Shown here: one piece after another, positions 8,063 to 15,248 of the stretch | Layout: every line of letters starts with the position of its first letter | Position numbering within the stretch: position 1 is the first letter of the stretch | DNA from: a virus | Reading direction: 5' to 3' (one strand) | IMG/VR virus record: IMGVR_UViG_3300021061_000009 | Span: 1 to 43,575 of that record | DNA: 43,575 bases | Position numbers and translations under genes: made by a program | Notes under the pieces: model-generated | Seen by the model: only the letters and a program-made list of their open reading frames with translations | Told to the model about the DNA's origin: nothing | Databases searched by the model: none

Positions 8063-8236
8063 TTAAACTCCTTGATTAACTGCTTCGATTTCCTGCAATA
8101 TTTGTTTTAGTAACTTACGATCTTTCTTGCACAACCGGCGGCGGCGCAATTCTCTTTTCCAGAACGCGAGGCGCTTCTCCTCAACGAATGTAGTCCCTAC
8201 ATCCTTGGCATTCTCACAAACCCAACACTTAATCAC
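8063..8236 (-). CDS. basic zinc miniprotein
   Basis: A 57-aa protein starting at GTG (GAGGTAAGCA upstream), in a GTGA overlap with the previous stop. CWVC near the N-terminus plus a later Cys could make a partial zinc site. The middle is strongly basic (RELRRRRLCKKDRK), suggesting nucleic-acid binding. The C-terminus EAVNQGV is written by the junction motif. Confidence 0.6.
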   Translation of the reverse strand: MIKCWVCENAKDVGTTFVEEKRLAFWKRELRRRRLCKKDRKLLKQILQEIEAVNQGV

Positions 8237-8481
8237 TGCTTACCTCTTTGGTTAAAAGCCACCGCTACTGAGGACGTCTCCAACGATAATATTTGTTCTT
8301 CCATCTCAAGGTGTTTCATACAAAGCTCAAATAGACGGGAATAGAAACGGCACCGCTCCATTAGTATCTTACCGGTTCTCTTCGGCTGCATCATCTGGAA
8401 GAACCCGCCAAGCGTGTCAGCGGCCATATTAAATTGCTTCATTTCTTCCGTTACATCGTTTGTCCTTATAGCTTCACTCAT
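8233..8481 (-). CDS. hypothetical helical protein
   Basis: An 82-aa protein. I chose the ATG at 8481 because GGAGGGAAGAGAGA precedes it; the frame stays open upstream through the structured segment at 8524-8592. Helical and Met/Glu-rich, with no motif recognised. Confidence 0.65.
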   Translation of the reverse strand: MSEAIRTNDVTEEMKQFNMAADTLGGFFQMMQPKRTGKILMERCRFYSRLFELCMKHLEMEEQILSLETSSVAVAFNQRGKQ

Positions 8482-8523
8482 TCTCTCTTCCCTCCGCTTT
8501 TTATTAACTGCATCCAAACTGGA

Positions 8524-8592
8524 GGTTGGTGGCTCGGTGTGTTTCGCCTCGCTAGCACCGATAGTCGTTAACCATACTGGACACCACCAACC
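8524..8592 (-). ncRNA. candidate structured RNA (three-way junction)
   Basis: On the minus strand a 9-bp outer stem (GGTTGGTGG with CCACCAACC) encloses a short stem-loop like a D-arm (GTC...GAC around AGTATGGTTAAC) and a 6-bp hairpin TCGGTG...CACCGA. It lies between the genes at 8652 and 8233, in a part not needed for either. There is no T-arm sequence and no NCCA at the correct end, so it is not a normal tRNA. The same stretch is open in the frame of the downstream gene, so a coding explanation is possible. Confidence 0.4.
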
Positions 8593-8651
8593 AAATCTTT
8601 TAATAAATCCTCTCTGTTAAAAGCCGGGGGAGCTAATTGTAGCTCTCTTGG

Positions 8652-8891
8652 TTATCCCGTAAGGCCCGGTTTATCTAGTTGCTTGGCTTCCGCGCGGATA
8701 GCGTTTTCAATTTCGCAAGCCATACAACCCCTATCTTTATCACCAAAACAAAAACTGCCTGCTTTTTCCGCCGCTTTCTCTAAGCCTGCGGCATATCCCT
8801 TTTCATACCCCTCATCAAAAGCCAGTTTTTTAAGAAGGCTGTCATTCTCCTTTATCACTTTCTTAACCTCTTCCTCAAACTTATCGCTCAT
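8652..8891 (-). CDS. conserved-type phage protein with CMAC motif
   Basis: A 79-aa protein: an N-terminal charged helix, then EGYEKGYAAGLEKAAEKA and FCFGDKDRGCMACEIENAIRA, an arrangement familiar from short phage hypothetical proteins. The two or three Cys may bind metal. GGAGG before the ATG is part of a junction motif (GGAGGCTTTTAATCC). Function unknown. Confidence 0.7.
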   Translation of the reverse strand: MSDKFEEEVKKVIKENDSLLKKLAFDEGYEKGYAAGLEKAAEKAGSFCFGDKDRGCMACEIENAIRAEAKQLDKPGLTG

Positions 8892-9033
8892 GGATTAAAA
8901 GCCTCCGAATCAACATTTTGTGCCAATTCAATACGTAGTCGTACCACTTTAGGTTGCGGAGGGCAACGCACTCACCTTCAACACGTGACATTTTCCAGCC
9001 CTGATTAACTCTAGTAAGTCTCCACTCCTTCAT
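8881..9033 (-). CDS. hypothetical 50-aa protein downstream of the TnpB-family gene
   Basis: A small basic, Trp-rich protein (WRLTRVNQGW...LKWYDYVLNWH) with a good AAAGGAG site. It overlaps the next start by 11 nt. It lies where the guide RNA of a TnpB locus would normally extend, so coding and RNA roles could coexist. Confidence 0.6.
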   Translation of the reverse strand: MKEWRLTRVNQGWKMSRVEGECVALRNLKWYDYVLNWHKMLIRRLLIHER

Positions 9034-9055
9034 AGGACTCCTTTGTTAAAACCTC

Positions 9056-10111
9056 TCAGGTGTGAGCCAGAAATTTACTCATTCTGATCGCTGACTTTTT
9101 AGCCAGCATTTGAGCGCCCTTTTGCGCTATCACGACCGAGGCGTTTGTGTCTGCGTGATCTTTGTGACCGCATGAAGCACAAACAAACTCATCACGACTG
9201 CGCCGACTCTTTTTATCCACAATTCCACACTTAGAACAAGTCTGAGAAGTCTGATAAGGATTAATATCCAGTATCAAAACCCCGTTTTCCTTGCCTAAGA
9301 TATGGAGTCGGTTAGCAAAGTAGCTTCTTGCCCATCCTTGAAGCTTTCCGCTTCTTAGATTTGCTAGTCGCTTCGGGCTTTCGACAGCAATAGCAGACAA
9401 AGACCTTTGAGAACGTCTCAAGACTGTCTTTGCTTCGCGGTCGAGAATCTGTTTAATAAGCGTTTTTACTTTTGAAGAAACTTTATGCCCTTGACGGCGA
9501 CGCTCCGCAGTTCTTATTCTGTCTGTACGGATGGCTCTTTTTAGCCCGTGGCCAAGGTAACGATCAGAGCATGATACAGAGTGTTTCAAGCCGACATCAC
9601 AGCCAAGAACATTGTTGAATTTCTTCATTCGACTTGTTTCTTTTGAAACAAAAACAATCGCGTAAAGGTTTCCGTTAATGATTTTCAATTCGCAATTAGG
9701 AATTATTTTCCAACCATTCTTTAAAGCCCCGTTTAACGCTTTATGTGATTTGGCCGGAAGGGCGACAACGCTTCGCTTCGTCCAAAGATTTGATACGGAA
9801 ATCCAATAGTCGAACGCGCCCTTTTTGGCGGGGTAGATCATTCCAGGACAACCAAAATCAGGCTTATAAGGAACATTTGTTTTTATGCCTTCTTTCTGAA
9901 GTGCGTGAAGGCTTCTGACCACACCAAAACATTTTTTTTGCGCTTTGTCGGCAAGGTCGCCCATTCCAACTGTGCTTATGTGCCGGTTCCCATTAAAGAA
10001 TAGCTTTCCGATAAAGCATTCAGAAAACGCTTTGAAGCGGTTAAGCGTATAAAGCGCCGTGTCGGTCTTTACCTTGTTTCCGTATACTTTTAGCTTATAG
10101 GAGCGGTTCAT
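9056..10111 (-). CDS. tnpB: TnpB / OrfB-family RuvC-type nuclease, no partner transposase
   Basis: A 351-aa protein of the IS200/IS605 accessory family, RNA-guided DNA nucleases related to Cas12. The RuvC motifs look complete: GCDVGLK (Asp172), AVESPKRL (Glu244) and HADTNAS (Asp321), with the zinc finger CSKCG...CASCG (Cys292, 295, 311, 314) between the last two and the typical NPYQTSQTC segment. It is somewhat shorter than the usual roughly 380-420 residues. No TnpA gene and no recognisable insertion-sequence ends flank it. It is embedded in the early operon with junction motifs on both sides. TATAAT lies 9-14 bases before the ATG, and no Shine-Dalgarno is seen. Whether it is domesticated or a remnant is open. 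Confidence 0.9.
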   Translation of the reverse strand: MNRSYKLKVYGNKVKTDTALYTLNRFKAFSECFIGKLFFNGNRHISTVGMGDLADKAQKKCFGVVRSLHALQKEGIKTNVPYKPDFGCPGMIYPAKKGAFDYWISVSNLWTKRSVVALPAKSHKALNGALKNGWKIIPNCELKIINGNLYAIVFVSKETSRMKKFNNVLGCDVGLKHSVSCSDRYLGHGLKRAIRTDRIRTAERRRQGHKVSSKVKTLIKQILDREAKTVLRRSQRSLSAIAVESPKRLANLRSGKLQGWARSYFANRLHILGKENGVLILDINPYQTSQTCSKCGIVDKKSRRSRDEFVCASCGHKDHADTNASVVIAQKGAQMLAKKSAIRMSKFLAHT

Positions 10112-10166
10112 GGTTGCGAATTATAGCCTAAACTCCCTCTATCGCGGTGCCTTGGTTAAGGGCATC

Positions 10167-10358
10167 CTACATCCCGGTTATCTTGTATTTCTTGACGATG
10201 GAGTCGTAAACTTCCTTGTAGCCAATATCGCCAATAAACTTGTTTCCGTTCTCGCCACTTGTGGCGTCAGCAAAGCCCCGAATTACAGCCCACAACAATA
10301 TCTTTGGAGGAAGCGCCCAAGCGATAGCCATGATTATTTTTTCTTTTAATCTGTTCAT
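10167..10358 (-). CDS. small conserved-type phage protein (WALP motif)
   Basis: A 63-aa protein; the start at 10358 has GAGGGCGG upstream. The pattern AWALPPKILLWAVIRGFADATSGENGN resembles a widespread small phage protein with WALPR...V-x-R-x-x-A-x-ATTG-x-x-x-N. The first 30 residues are amphipathic or weakly membrane-like. Function of that family is unknown to me. Confidence 0.65.
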   Translation of the reverse strand: MNRLKEKIIMAIAWALPPKILLWAVIRGFADATSGENGNKFIGDIGYKEVYDSIVKKYKITGM

Positions 10359-10421
10359 CCGCCCTCGCAATCCTTTAGTCTAATCTTGGGTAAAGGCATC
10401 CCTACTTTGGCTTTCTTTTGC

Positions 10422-10697
10422 TCATCTCGTGAGCCATTTTAACGATAGGGGTGCCGCCACTTCTTTTTCGATATACGCATCAATCAAGTTCTTAAATTCG
10501 TATTTCATCTTGTCGAAAATATGATCGAAGCGAGACTTAAAATCGTTGTCGTTCAAGTTCTCGAACCAGTCCAGGGAAATGTGTTGCGTGTTATCAAACA
10601 CGCGTCCATCAGCCTCAATCGTTATCCTCAGCCGCTTACCCTGACCGTAGGCCGCATTTTCCGGCACCATCTTCACCTCGAAATACTCAATCCTCAT
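10422..10697 (-). CDS. hypothetical protein
   Basis: A 91-aa protein with a beta-rich N-terminus (MRIEYFEVKM...RLRITIEADG) and helical C-terminus. GAGGAG precedes the start at a good distance. No domain recognised. Confidence 0.7.
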   Translation of the reverse strand: MRIEYFEVKMVPENAAYGQGKRLRITIEADGRVFDNTQHISLDWFENLNDNDFKSRFDHIFDKMKYEFKNLIDAYIEKEVAAPLSLKWLTR

Positions 10698-10741
10698 GTC
10701 ATTCTCCTCAATGCCCGTTATAAAACTGTCACGCTCTTAAT

Positions 10742-10999
10742 CTAATCTTCCCTTCGCGGGGGGATTAAAAGCTCCCCGATTCTGGACGGTTGTTTCATTG
10801 GCACAAAATAGCCTTCTCGCTTCAATGGCTTTTCGCAATCAACGCAGAACCACTTTGAAGAACAACCGGGGAGTCCGCCGTCTAATGCGCTCCACACTGG
10901 AATAAGTCCGGCCCGATGTTGGCCATCAGCAAAGGAAGAGTTTTTACATTTCCCGTATCCGGGCCGTTTAATTACCGCAAACGCTTCCATTCCGATCAA
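10742..10999 (-). CDS. zinc-binding hypothetical protein
   Basis: An 85-aa protein. I favour the TTG at 10999 because AGGAGG sits 5 nt before it; the ATG three codons later would be too far from that site. One CVDC motif and further Cys (GKCKNSS, GCSSKW) suggest a small metal-binding fold. The frame is open far upstream but overlaps the membrane protein gene there. Confidence 0.6.
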   Translation of the reverse strand: MIGMEAFAVIKRPGYGKCKNSSFADGQHRAGLIPVWSALDGGLPGCSSKWFCVDCEKPLKREGYFVPMKQPSRIGELLIPPRRED

Positions 11000-11034
11000 G
11001 AACCCCTCCTCTTTCTTTTCTTTTATTAAAGGCT

Positions 11035-11268
11035 CTAGCGTCCAATCACTCCGAATGTGATCAGAAGACCGCAAATTAGAATAATAAACGGCAGCGCCAA
11101 ACCACCAAACCACGCGATCAAAACAGTAACGATAAGTTTCCCTACCCAAGCATATTCAGCCGTTGCCGGAATCAACGAAAAGAAGAACAGCCTAAGCGGT
11201 CCCCAGAATAACCATGCCGTGAACCCTGCTAATCCCAATGTTGTAGTTACTCCAATTAGTTTTCCCAT
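11035..11268 (-). CDS. three-span membrane protein
   Basis: A 77-aa, very hydrophobic protein with spans at about residues 5-21, 25-34 (short) and 44-75, and charges only near turns. GAGAGGAAAG precedes the start. Size and topology would fit a holin-like or membrane-modulating protein, but holin candidates also exist in the late unit. Function unknown. Confidence 0.7.
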   Translation of the reverse strand: MGKLIGVTTTLGLAGFTAWLFWGPLRLFFFSLIPATAEYAWVGKLIVTVLIAWFGGLALPFIILICGLLITFGVIGR

Positions 11269-11307
11269 TCTTTCCTCTCCCTCATCTGGTTTGGTTTTGG
11301 GTTAAAA

Positions 11308-11553
11308 TCATCCGGCATTGAATGATGCGCAGATAACACCTTTTTTTGTGCCTTCTTTGGCTTCCCCTAGATACTCAGCCTTAACAAATTCAACAGAAGC
11401 CCAACAGTCGTAGTGATGGTCTGACTTTCCGTCCCATTCGTCATTGCTCGGATGAATCCAGCGAGCCTCTTCTTCCGTCTCGGCGGCAACTACAGCAGAA
11501 TCATAAGTATCATAATCGTTGTGCTTACTTTGACTAATCAGCCAGAGCTTCAT
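11308..11553 (-). CDS. conserved-type phage hypothetical protein
   Basis: An 81-aa protein beginning MKLWLISQ. The patterns YDSAVVAAETEEEARWIHP and ending GVICASFNAG are familiar from small phage proteins of unknown function. A start three codons upstream (11562) is equally well placed. Its stop lies immediately before a junction motif that here is not translated. Confidence 0.7.
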   Translation of the reverse strand: MKLWLISQSKHNDYDTYDSAVVAAETEEEARWIHPSNDEWDGKSDHHYDCWASVEFVKAEYLGEAKEGTKKGVICASFNAG

Positions 11554-11583
11554 CTCCCTCATCCCCCAATTATTCTGTTTTGG

Positions 11584-11703
11584 TTAACAGCCGCTGCTTC
11601 CACCGTGTTCTGGACATTTAAAACTGTTCGTGACCCAACAATAGCGGCAAATGTCAAATCTTCCACAGATACCGCAATAGGTTTTAAATCTGTATTCACT
11701 CAT
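11584..11703 (-). CDS. zinc-ribbon miniprotein
   Basis: A 39-aa protein with CGIC, CRYC and CPEH: enough ligands for one or two zinc ions. It starts in an ATGA overlap with the upstream gene; the stop TAA lies in the junction motif. Function unknown. Confidence 0.6.
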   Translation of the reverse strand: MSEYRFKTYCGICGRFDICRYCWVTNSFKCPEHGGSSGC

Positions 11704-11870
11704 TTCAAAGCCTCCGCAATATCCTCTAAAGCATTGGCGATTCGGCATTGTTGATACGAGGCGGCTGCGTCTACTTGAATGCCAAAGCCTCTGCCGTATT
11801 TACATTCTTCCTTCGCAAACGCTGATCCGCAAAACGTACTAATCAAGATTAAAATTAGTAGATATTTCAT
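11700..11870 (-). CDS. small secreted protein with signal peptide
   Basis: A 56-aa protein. A classical signal peptide (MKYLLILILIS...) ends at a likely AFA cleavage site after residue 19. The mature part of about 37 residues has two Cys that could form a disulfide in the periplasm. GAGGGCGG precedes the ATG, which overlaps the upstream stop (ATGA). Possible periplasmic inhibitor or exclusion factor; this is inference only. Confidence 0.7.
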   Translation of the reverse strand: MKYLLILILISTFCGSAFAKEECKYGRGFGIQVDAAASYQQCRIANALEDIAEALK

Positions 11871-12043
11871 TCCGCCCTCATCTCTTCCAGCCGCTTCATG
11901 GGCCAGTACGCCCAACAATCTTTCCCTTTTACGTCCGGCATCTCGATCCAGCTTTGAATATTCCCGCTATCTGGTGCCGTGAAGCGGTAGCAGTTATTCC
12001 GAACCTCGCAGTCAGTTCCTTCACACTTTGCAATATCAACCAC
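11867..12043 (-). CDS. Cys-rich protein with KCxGxxC...CYRFTAP motif
   Basis: A 58-aa protein starting at GTG. KCEGTDC, then NNCYRFTAP, and later CWAYWP form a Cys pattern known from small phage proteins of unknown function. The start lies inside the 3' end of the upstream gene (8-nt overlap), and the stop overlaps the start of the secreted protein. Confidence 0.65.
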   Translation of the reverse strand: MVDIAKCEGTDCEVRNNCYRFTAPDSGNIQSWIEMPDVKGKDCWAYWPMKRLEEMRAE

Positions 12044-12683
12044 GCAGGTCTTCCAGCCGTTTCGTGAGTTCGTCCCTGAAATTCTGTCTATCAGGAGTAG
12101 AAACTACGGCATCAATGCTATCAATAACTTCCAGCACCGCATCGAGCGCGGCGTTGGCCATCTTGTGATAATTATCATTCACGATGTACTGCGAACCCGG
12201 CGAAGTGGAATCTCTTAATATCTGCCACAGCGCCTTCCTCGGCTCCTCCGGGCGCTGTGTCCCGCAAAAGCCACAGAACTTAAACTGCTCAGGTTGAAAA
12301 GTTCTGCACTTGTCACATAGCCAGCCCAACACCTGCTCCATAGGGGCCTCGTTTTTAACTGCTTGTTTGTTATGCTCCGGGCATTTAGGATTCACTGCAT
12401 ATATGTTCTTATATCCTTTTTGCTCCCAACAAAGACACTCGCTCACCGGCTGAAATCCAAACGCTCCGGCTGACGGCTCAACTTCAGGCTCTTTGGGTAA
12501 AGGCGAAAGGCCGAGGATTTCTCTAACTAAAACATAAAACGGCTTGTCGATGAAAACTGATACGCCGGAGGTTCGTGCTAATTTCTGCGCCTTCTCCTCA
12601 AGCCAGGCACTAATTTTTTTATTCAAATCTTCCTTACTAAAACAACCTTTCCAGACATTCTCTGTCAGTTCGTGATACTTCAT
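12036..12683 (-). CDS. zinc-ribbon hypothetical protein
   Basis: A 215-aa protein: helical N-terminus, a Cys/His segment around residues 82-105 (CLC...CPEH), a clear zinc ribbon CDKC-x11-CGFC (about 123-140) and a helical C-terminus. It is translationally coupled to the preceding gene by ATGA. No enzymatic motif is seen. Confidence 0.75.
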   Translation of the reverse strand: MKYHELTENVWKGCFSKEDLNKKISAWLEEKAQKLARTSGVSVFIDKPFYVLVREILGLSPLPKEPEVEPSAGAFGFQPVSECLCWEQKGYKNIYAVNPKCPEHNKQAVKNEAPMEQVLGWLCDKCRTFQPEQFKFCGFCGTQRPEEPRKALWQILRDSTSPGSQYIVNDNYHKMANAALDAVLEVIDSIDAVVSTPDRQNFRDELTKRLEDLRG

Positions 12684-12907
12684 ACCAAACCTTTCTCCCC
12701 ATACAACTGACTCACAAGCTCCTCAATCAATTCCTTATTCTCTTCCCACAGTCTCGCGCAACCTCTCGAATTGATTGCCCACATCTCAACACACTCAAGC
12801 ATAAAATCCAAATGAGCCGCTTGCTCAGGACTCAACTCAATCTGCACCTTTGCCACTCGCTTTGCTTGCGCCCTCGCTCCACGTTCTTTCTTCTTACTTT
12901 TTGGCAT
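12680..12907 (-). CDS. hypothetical basic/helical protein
   Basis: A 75-aa protein. AGGAGACGTG precedes the ATG at 12907. A Lys/Arg-rich N-terminus (KSKKKERGARAQAKR) is followed by an acidic helical part. It overlaps the upstream gene by 14 nt. Possibly nucleic-acid binding. Confidence 0.65.
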   Translation of the reverse strand: MPKSKKKERGARAQAKRVAKVQIELSPEQAAHLDFMLECVEMWAINSRGCARLWEENKELIEELVSQLYGEKGLV

Positions 12908-13034
12908 CACGTCTCCTGTCTTTTTTCTCCAAAGCGTCCATAGCCTCATTAAACTCAGCCGAATTCTTTGGCAACTCTCTCAACTTCAGAGTCCACTCCA
13001 TCAACCCCAATAAATTTCTTCGCTCTTTTTCCAT
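12894..13034 (-). CDS. hypothetical 46-aa protein
   Basis: A small charged helical protein (MEKERRNLLGLMEW... ending RRRDAKK). The start is fused with the upstream stop (TAATG). Function unknown. Confidence 0.55.
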   Translation of the reverse strand: MEKERRNLLGLMEWTLKLRELPKNSAEFNEAMDALEKKDRRRDAKK

Positions 13035-13147
13035 TAGTCACTTTCCTTTAACCAAATCACATCGAATAACATTCCACAAACAACCGCATGTTTCTCAGCT
13101 TCTTCTTTCACTTCAAAAACCGCTCGACACCACTTACACCTAAACAC
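13034..13147 (-). CDS. zinc-finger miniprotein
   Basis: A 37-aa protein with CKWC followed by H-x3-C (KHAVVC), a compact C2HC finger. The GTG start has only a weak AAGAAG leader, but the coupled downstream gene supports it. Function unknown. Confidence 0.5.
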   Translation of the reverse strand: MFRCKWCRAVFEVKEEAEKHAVVCGMLFDVIWLKESD

Positions 13148-13155
13148 GATTCTTC

Positions 13156-13302
13156 TTAACGATCTTCTGTTTCGTACTCCACCTTATATTTCTCAGCGAT
13201 CTTATCAAACTTAATGTAAACAACTTTTCCTGTCTCAACTGCCGCCCGCCTTGCAAACATATTCGCATATTCTTCCGTGCAAAATTCCACAACTTGTCTC
13301 AT
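13156..13302 (-). CDS. hypothetical 48-aa protein
   Basis: A small mixed-charge protein (MRQVVEFCTEEYANMF...) with AGGTGAGAC before the ATG. It sits between the resolvase gene and the zinc-finger gene. No domain recognised. Confidence 0.6.
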   Translation of the reverse strand: MRQVVEFCTEEYANMFARRAAVETGKVVYIKFDKIAEKYKVEYETEDR

Positions 13303-13310
13303 GTCTCACC

Positions 13311-13739
13311 TCAAAGTTTCTTCAGTGTCACCTTGACGTACTCTTCCTCAGATTGAACCTTCTTAGCTTCAAACTTAAAGAACTGCGAATCATCGAAGCC
13401 GCACTTCTCAGCCACCGTATCGCACACAAGCTTAATCAAATTCTGCAAATCCAACTTCCGAAACGCCGCGTTCTTAAAGAACCAATTCCCGTAAAACTCC
13501 AACTCAATCCCAAGCGGCTCCATCTTCTCCGTCTTCCAACACGGCACATATTGCTTACCCTTTGACTTCCAGAGCCTTGCTTCCGGTCGCAGCTCAACTC
13601 GTTTCTGCGCATAGATGATCTGGTAAAGCGAATTAACGCTCGGAGGCAGGCCAGGAATCCTGAAGGTGATGGCTTCCTTTTTGGACTCTCCGGCCTGTTC
13701 CGAGACAGCAGGGGAGGGGATTACGCTGCTTTCTTCCAC
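13311..13739 (-). CDS. rusA: RusA-type Holliday junction resolvase
   Basis: A 142-aa protein of the RusA endonuclease family, which resolves branched DNA before packaging. Signature segments are FRIPGLPPSVNSLY (about 26-39), the basic RPEARLWK patch, and the acidic core RKLDLQNLIKLVCDTVAEKCGFDDSQF (about 93-119; split as LDLQNL and FDDSQ), which carries the metal-binding Asp residues. It overlaps the preceding ssDNA-binding candidate gene by 19 nt, fitting a recombination operon. Confidence 0.88.
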   Translation of the reverse strand: MEESSVIPSPAVSEQAGESKKEAITFRIPGLPPSVNSLYQIIYAQKRVELRPEARLWKSKGKQYVPCWKTEKMEPLGIELEFYGNWFFKNAAFRKLDLQNLIKLVCDTVAEKCGFDDSQFFKFEAKKVQSEEEYVKVTLKKL

Positions 13740-14233
13740 GCCTTCAATTTCTCTCGAAAGTTTCCGGTCTTCTGTCTTTTTCCTGATTCGTCTTTGACCG
13801 TATCCTCCTCATGCGTAATATTAGCCATAACCTCACGCCCAACTAACCCTTGCAAAAACTCATCATTGATCTTCACGTTCGTAATGTCGAGATCAAGCGC
13901 TTGCATGAACTGCTTGAATCCGAGCAGGTGCTGTTTGGACTTATACCACTGACTGTTACGTGTTGCGGGGTCTGCATAGAAGCAGAGGTCCATAATTCCG
14001 GTGAAAACTTTTTTATTCACAAACTTCGTTTCACCGGCGACTTCGATTCCTTCTGCGATTGCTAATTCCAGTTTCAAGCCTTTCAAATCTCCCGATTCAG
14101 TCTTAGCGATTGACGCCTTATCAATCCGCAGCTTCACGTTCTGCGTAACAGGAAGAATCTCAGCCCGCACATCGGTTAAATCTCCAACAATCACTTCATC
14201 ATTTACATCAAATCCCACTTCGTCTTCACTCAT
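13721..14233 (-). CDS. candidate ssDNA-binding protein (DUF669-like)
   Basis: A 170-aa protein, beta-rich in the middle with an acidic start and a basic KLKAWKKAA end. Position directly after a Sak4-like ATPase and before RusA is where phages keep a DUF669-type ssDNA-binding partner. Features such as QHLLGFKQFMQALDLD and VGREVMANITHEE fit that family. An experimental or profile match is needed; alternatives are other OB-fold proteins. GAAGGAG precedes the start. Confidence 0.75.
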   Translation of the reverse strand: MSEDEVGFDVNDEVIVGDLTDVRAEILPVTQNVKLRIDKASIAKTESGDLKGLKLELAIAEGIEVAGETKFVNKKVFTGIMDLCFYADPATRNSQWYKSKQHLLGFKQFMQALDLDITNVKINDEFLQGLVGREVMANITHEEDTVKDESGKRQKTGNFREKLKAWKKAA

Positions 14234-14265
14234 GACACTTCTCCTTCTTGGTTATATGCCCGTTA

Positions 14266-15039
14266 TTAGGCCGTTTTCTTTCCGTTGTTGATTGCGTTAA
14301 TAATTGCCTGATACGAAACGTTCTCTACGATTTCAGGAAGGCCATATCTGTTCTTGGCATCTCTCTGTCCGCCTTTTTGACATCTAGCAACGTACTTGTA
14401 CTGGTTATCTCCCGTACGTTTTTTATCAAGGTAGATGCTCGCAGAGAACATTCCCGCAACCTTTTCTCTAAACCCTCCGAGTATGTTTGGTACCACCGGA
14501 GTCGTTTTGTCAGCTTTGCGTTCCATCGCCTCATCGCCTTCAACTTGCTCATGACAAGTGACAATGACATTGCCTGGAAAACTAAGCAAACGAGTAAGAG
14601 TAAACTGATACAGCCAACGAGATAGAGTTCCATACATGCCCCTGGTGTCTAATGCGCCACTATTGGTTACGAGTTTTTCGTATTTATTGATATAGAGCCA
14701 CCTGTTCTCACTTAGGAAGGAGATGTTGTCGAGTACGAGAGTTTCGATTTTTCCTTCCTTTGCGTCCTTATGCGCTTGGTTAAGAAACCCTTCTAATCGC
14801 TCAAAGGTCTGCTTAATATCTTCCGCAGGCGAGGGGATGAACTCATCTGCGTACACAAGATTTCCCAACAAAGGTGCGTTAGATCGAGCCGTATCAAGAC
14901 CGTTGGGCTCGGTTCCCGCATACGCCACTTTAGGGAACGTAAACGAGAAATAAGTCTTGCCCGTACCCGTCCCGCCATTCGCCAGGATTTTAACCGTCTG
15001 CTTCGCTTGCCCATTTAGGATGTCCTCACGAGTAATCAT
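14266..15039 (-). CDS. Sak4-like AAA_24 recombination ATPase
   Basis: A 257-aa RecA-fold ATPase of the phage single-strand annealing type. Walker A GGTGTGKT is at residues 22-29, Walker B-like ETLVLDN at about 98-104 and a later TRLLSFPGNVIVTCHE strand. It likely works with the neighbouring ssDNA-binding candidate and the Cas4/RecB-like nuclease in recombination-dependent replication. It overlaps the upstream gene by ATGA. GCCTAATAA ends it inside a junction motif. Confidence 0.85.
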   Translation of the reverse strand: MITREDILNGQAKQTVKILANGGTGTGKTYFSFTFPKVAYAGTEPNGLDTARSNAPLLGNLVYADEFIPSPAEDIKQTFERLEGFLNQAHKDAKEGKIETLVLDNISFLSENRWLYINKYEKLVTNSGALDTRGMYGTLSRWLYQFTLTRLLSFPGNVIVTCHEQVEGDEAMERKADKTTPVVPNILGGFREKVAGMFSASIYLDKKRTGDNQYKYVARCQKGGQRDAKNRYGLPEIVENVSYQAIINAINNGKKTA

Positions 15040-15248
15040 TCGTTAAAATCTCCTACATCTTGGCGATTATCTTCTGGAAGATTCTCTAACACTTCAGGAT
15101 AAACTCCGACTGTTGCAACGCGGATTTCTCCTTTTCCTTTTGAGCCATCAACTTTACGTACTCCATGAATTGATTGCTCAACTTGCCATTTCACCCAGTC
15201 TTCATCTCCAACGTATTCAATAACTCTTAACACTCTGACCTGTCTCAT
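15036..15248 (-). CDS. hypothetical protein in the recombination operon
   Basis: A 70-aa, beta-rich protein (MRQVRVLRVIEYVGDEDWV...) coupled by ATGA on both sides between the nuclease and the Sak4-like ATPase. The location suggests a recombination accessory; no motif recognised. Confidence 0.7.
   Translation of the reverse strand: MRQVRVLRVIEYVGDEDWVKWQVEQSIHGVRKVDGSKGKGEIRVATVGVYPEVLENLPEDNRQDVGDFNE

Noticed and set aside
8524-8592. A canonical tRNA gene
   Set aside because: The acceptor-like stem and D-arm-like loop are there, but the T-arm (GGTTCGANTCC) and a 7-nt anticodon loop are missing, and the 3' end is not NCCA.
9056-10111. A complete IS200/IS605 insertion sequence
   Set aside because: There is no TnpA, no end hairpins and no obvious target site; the surrounding genes are continuous with operon spacing.
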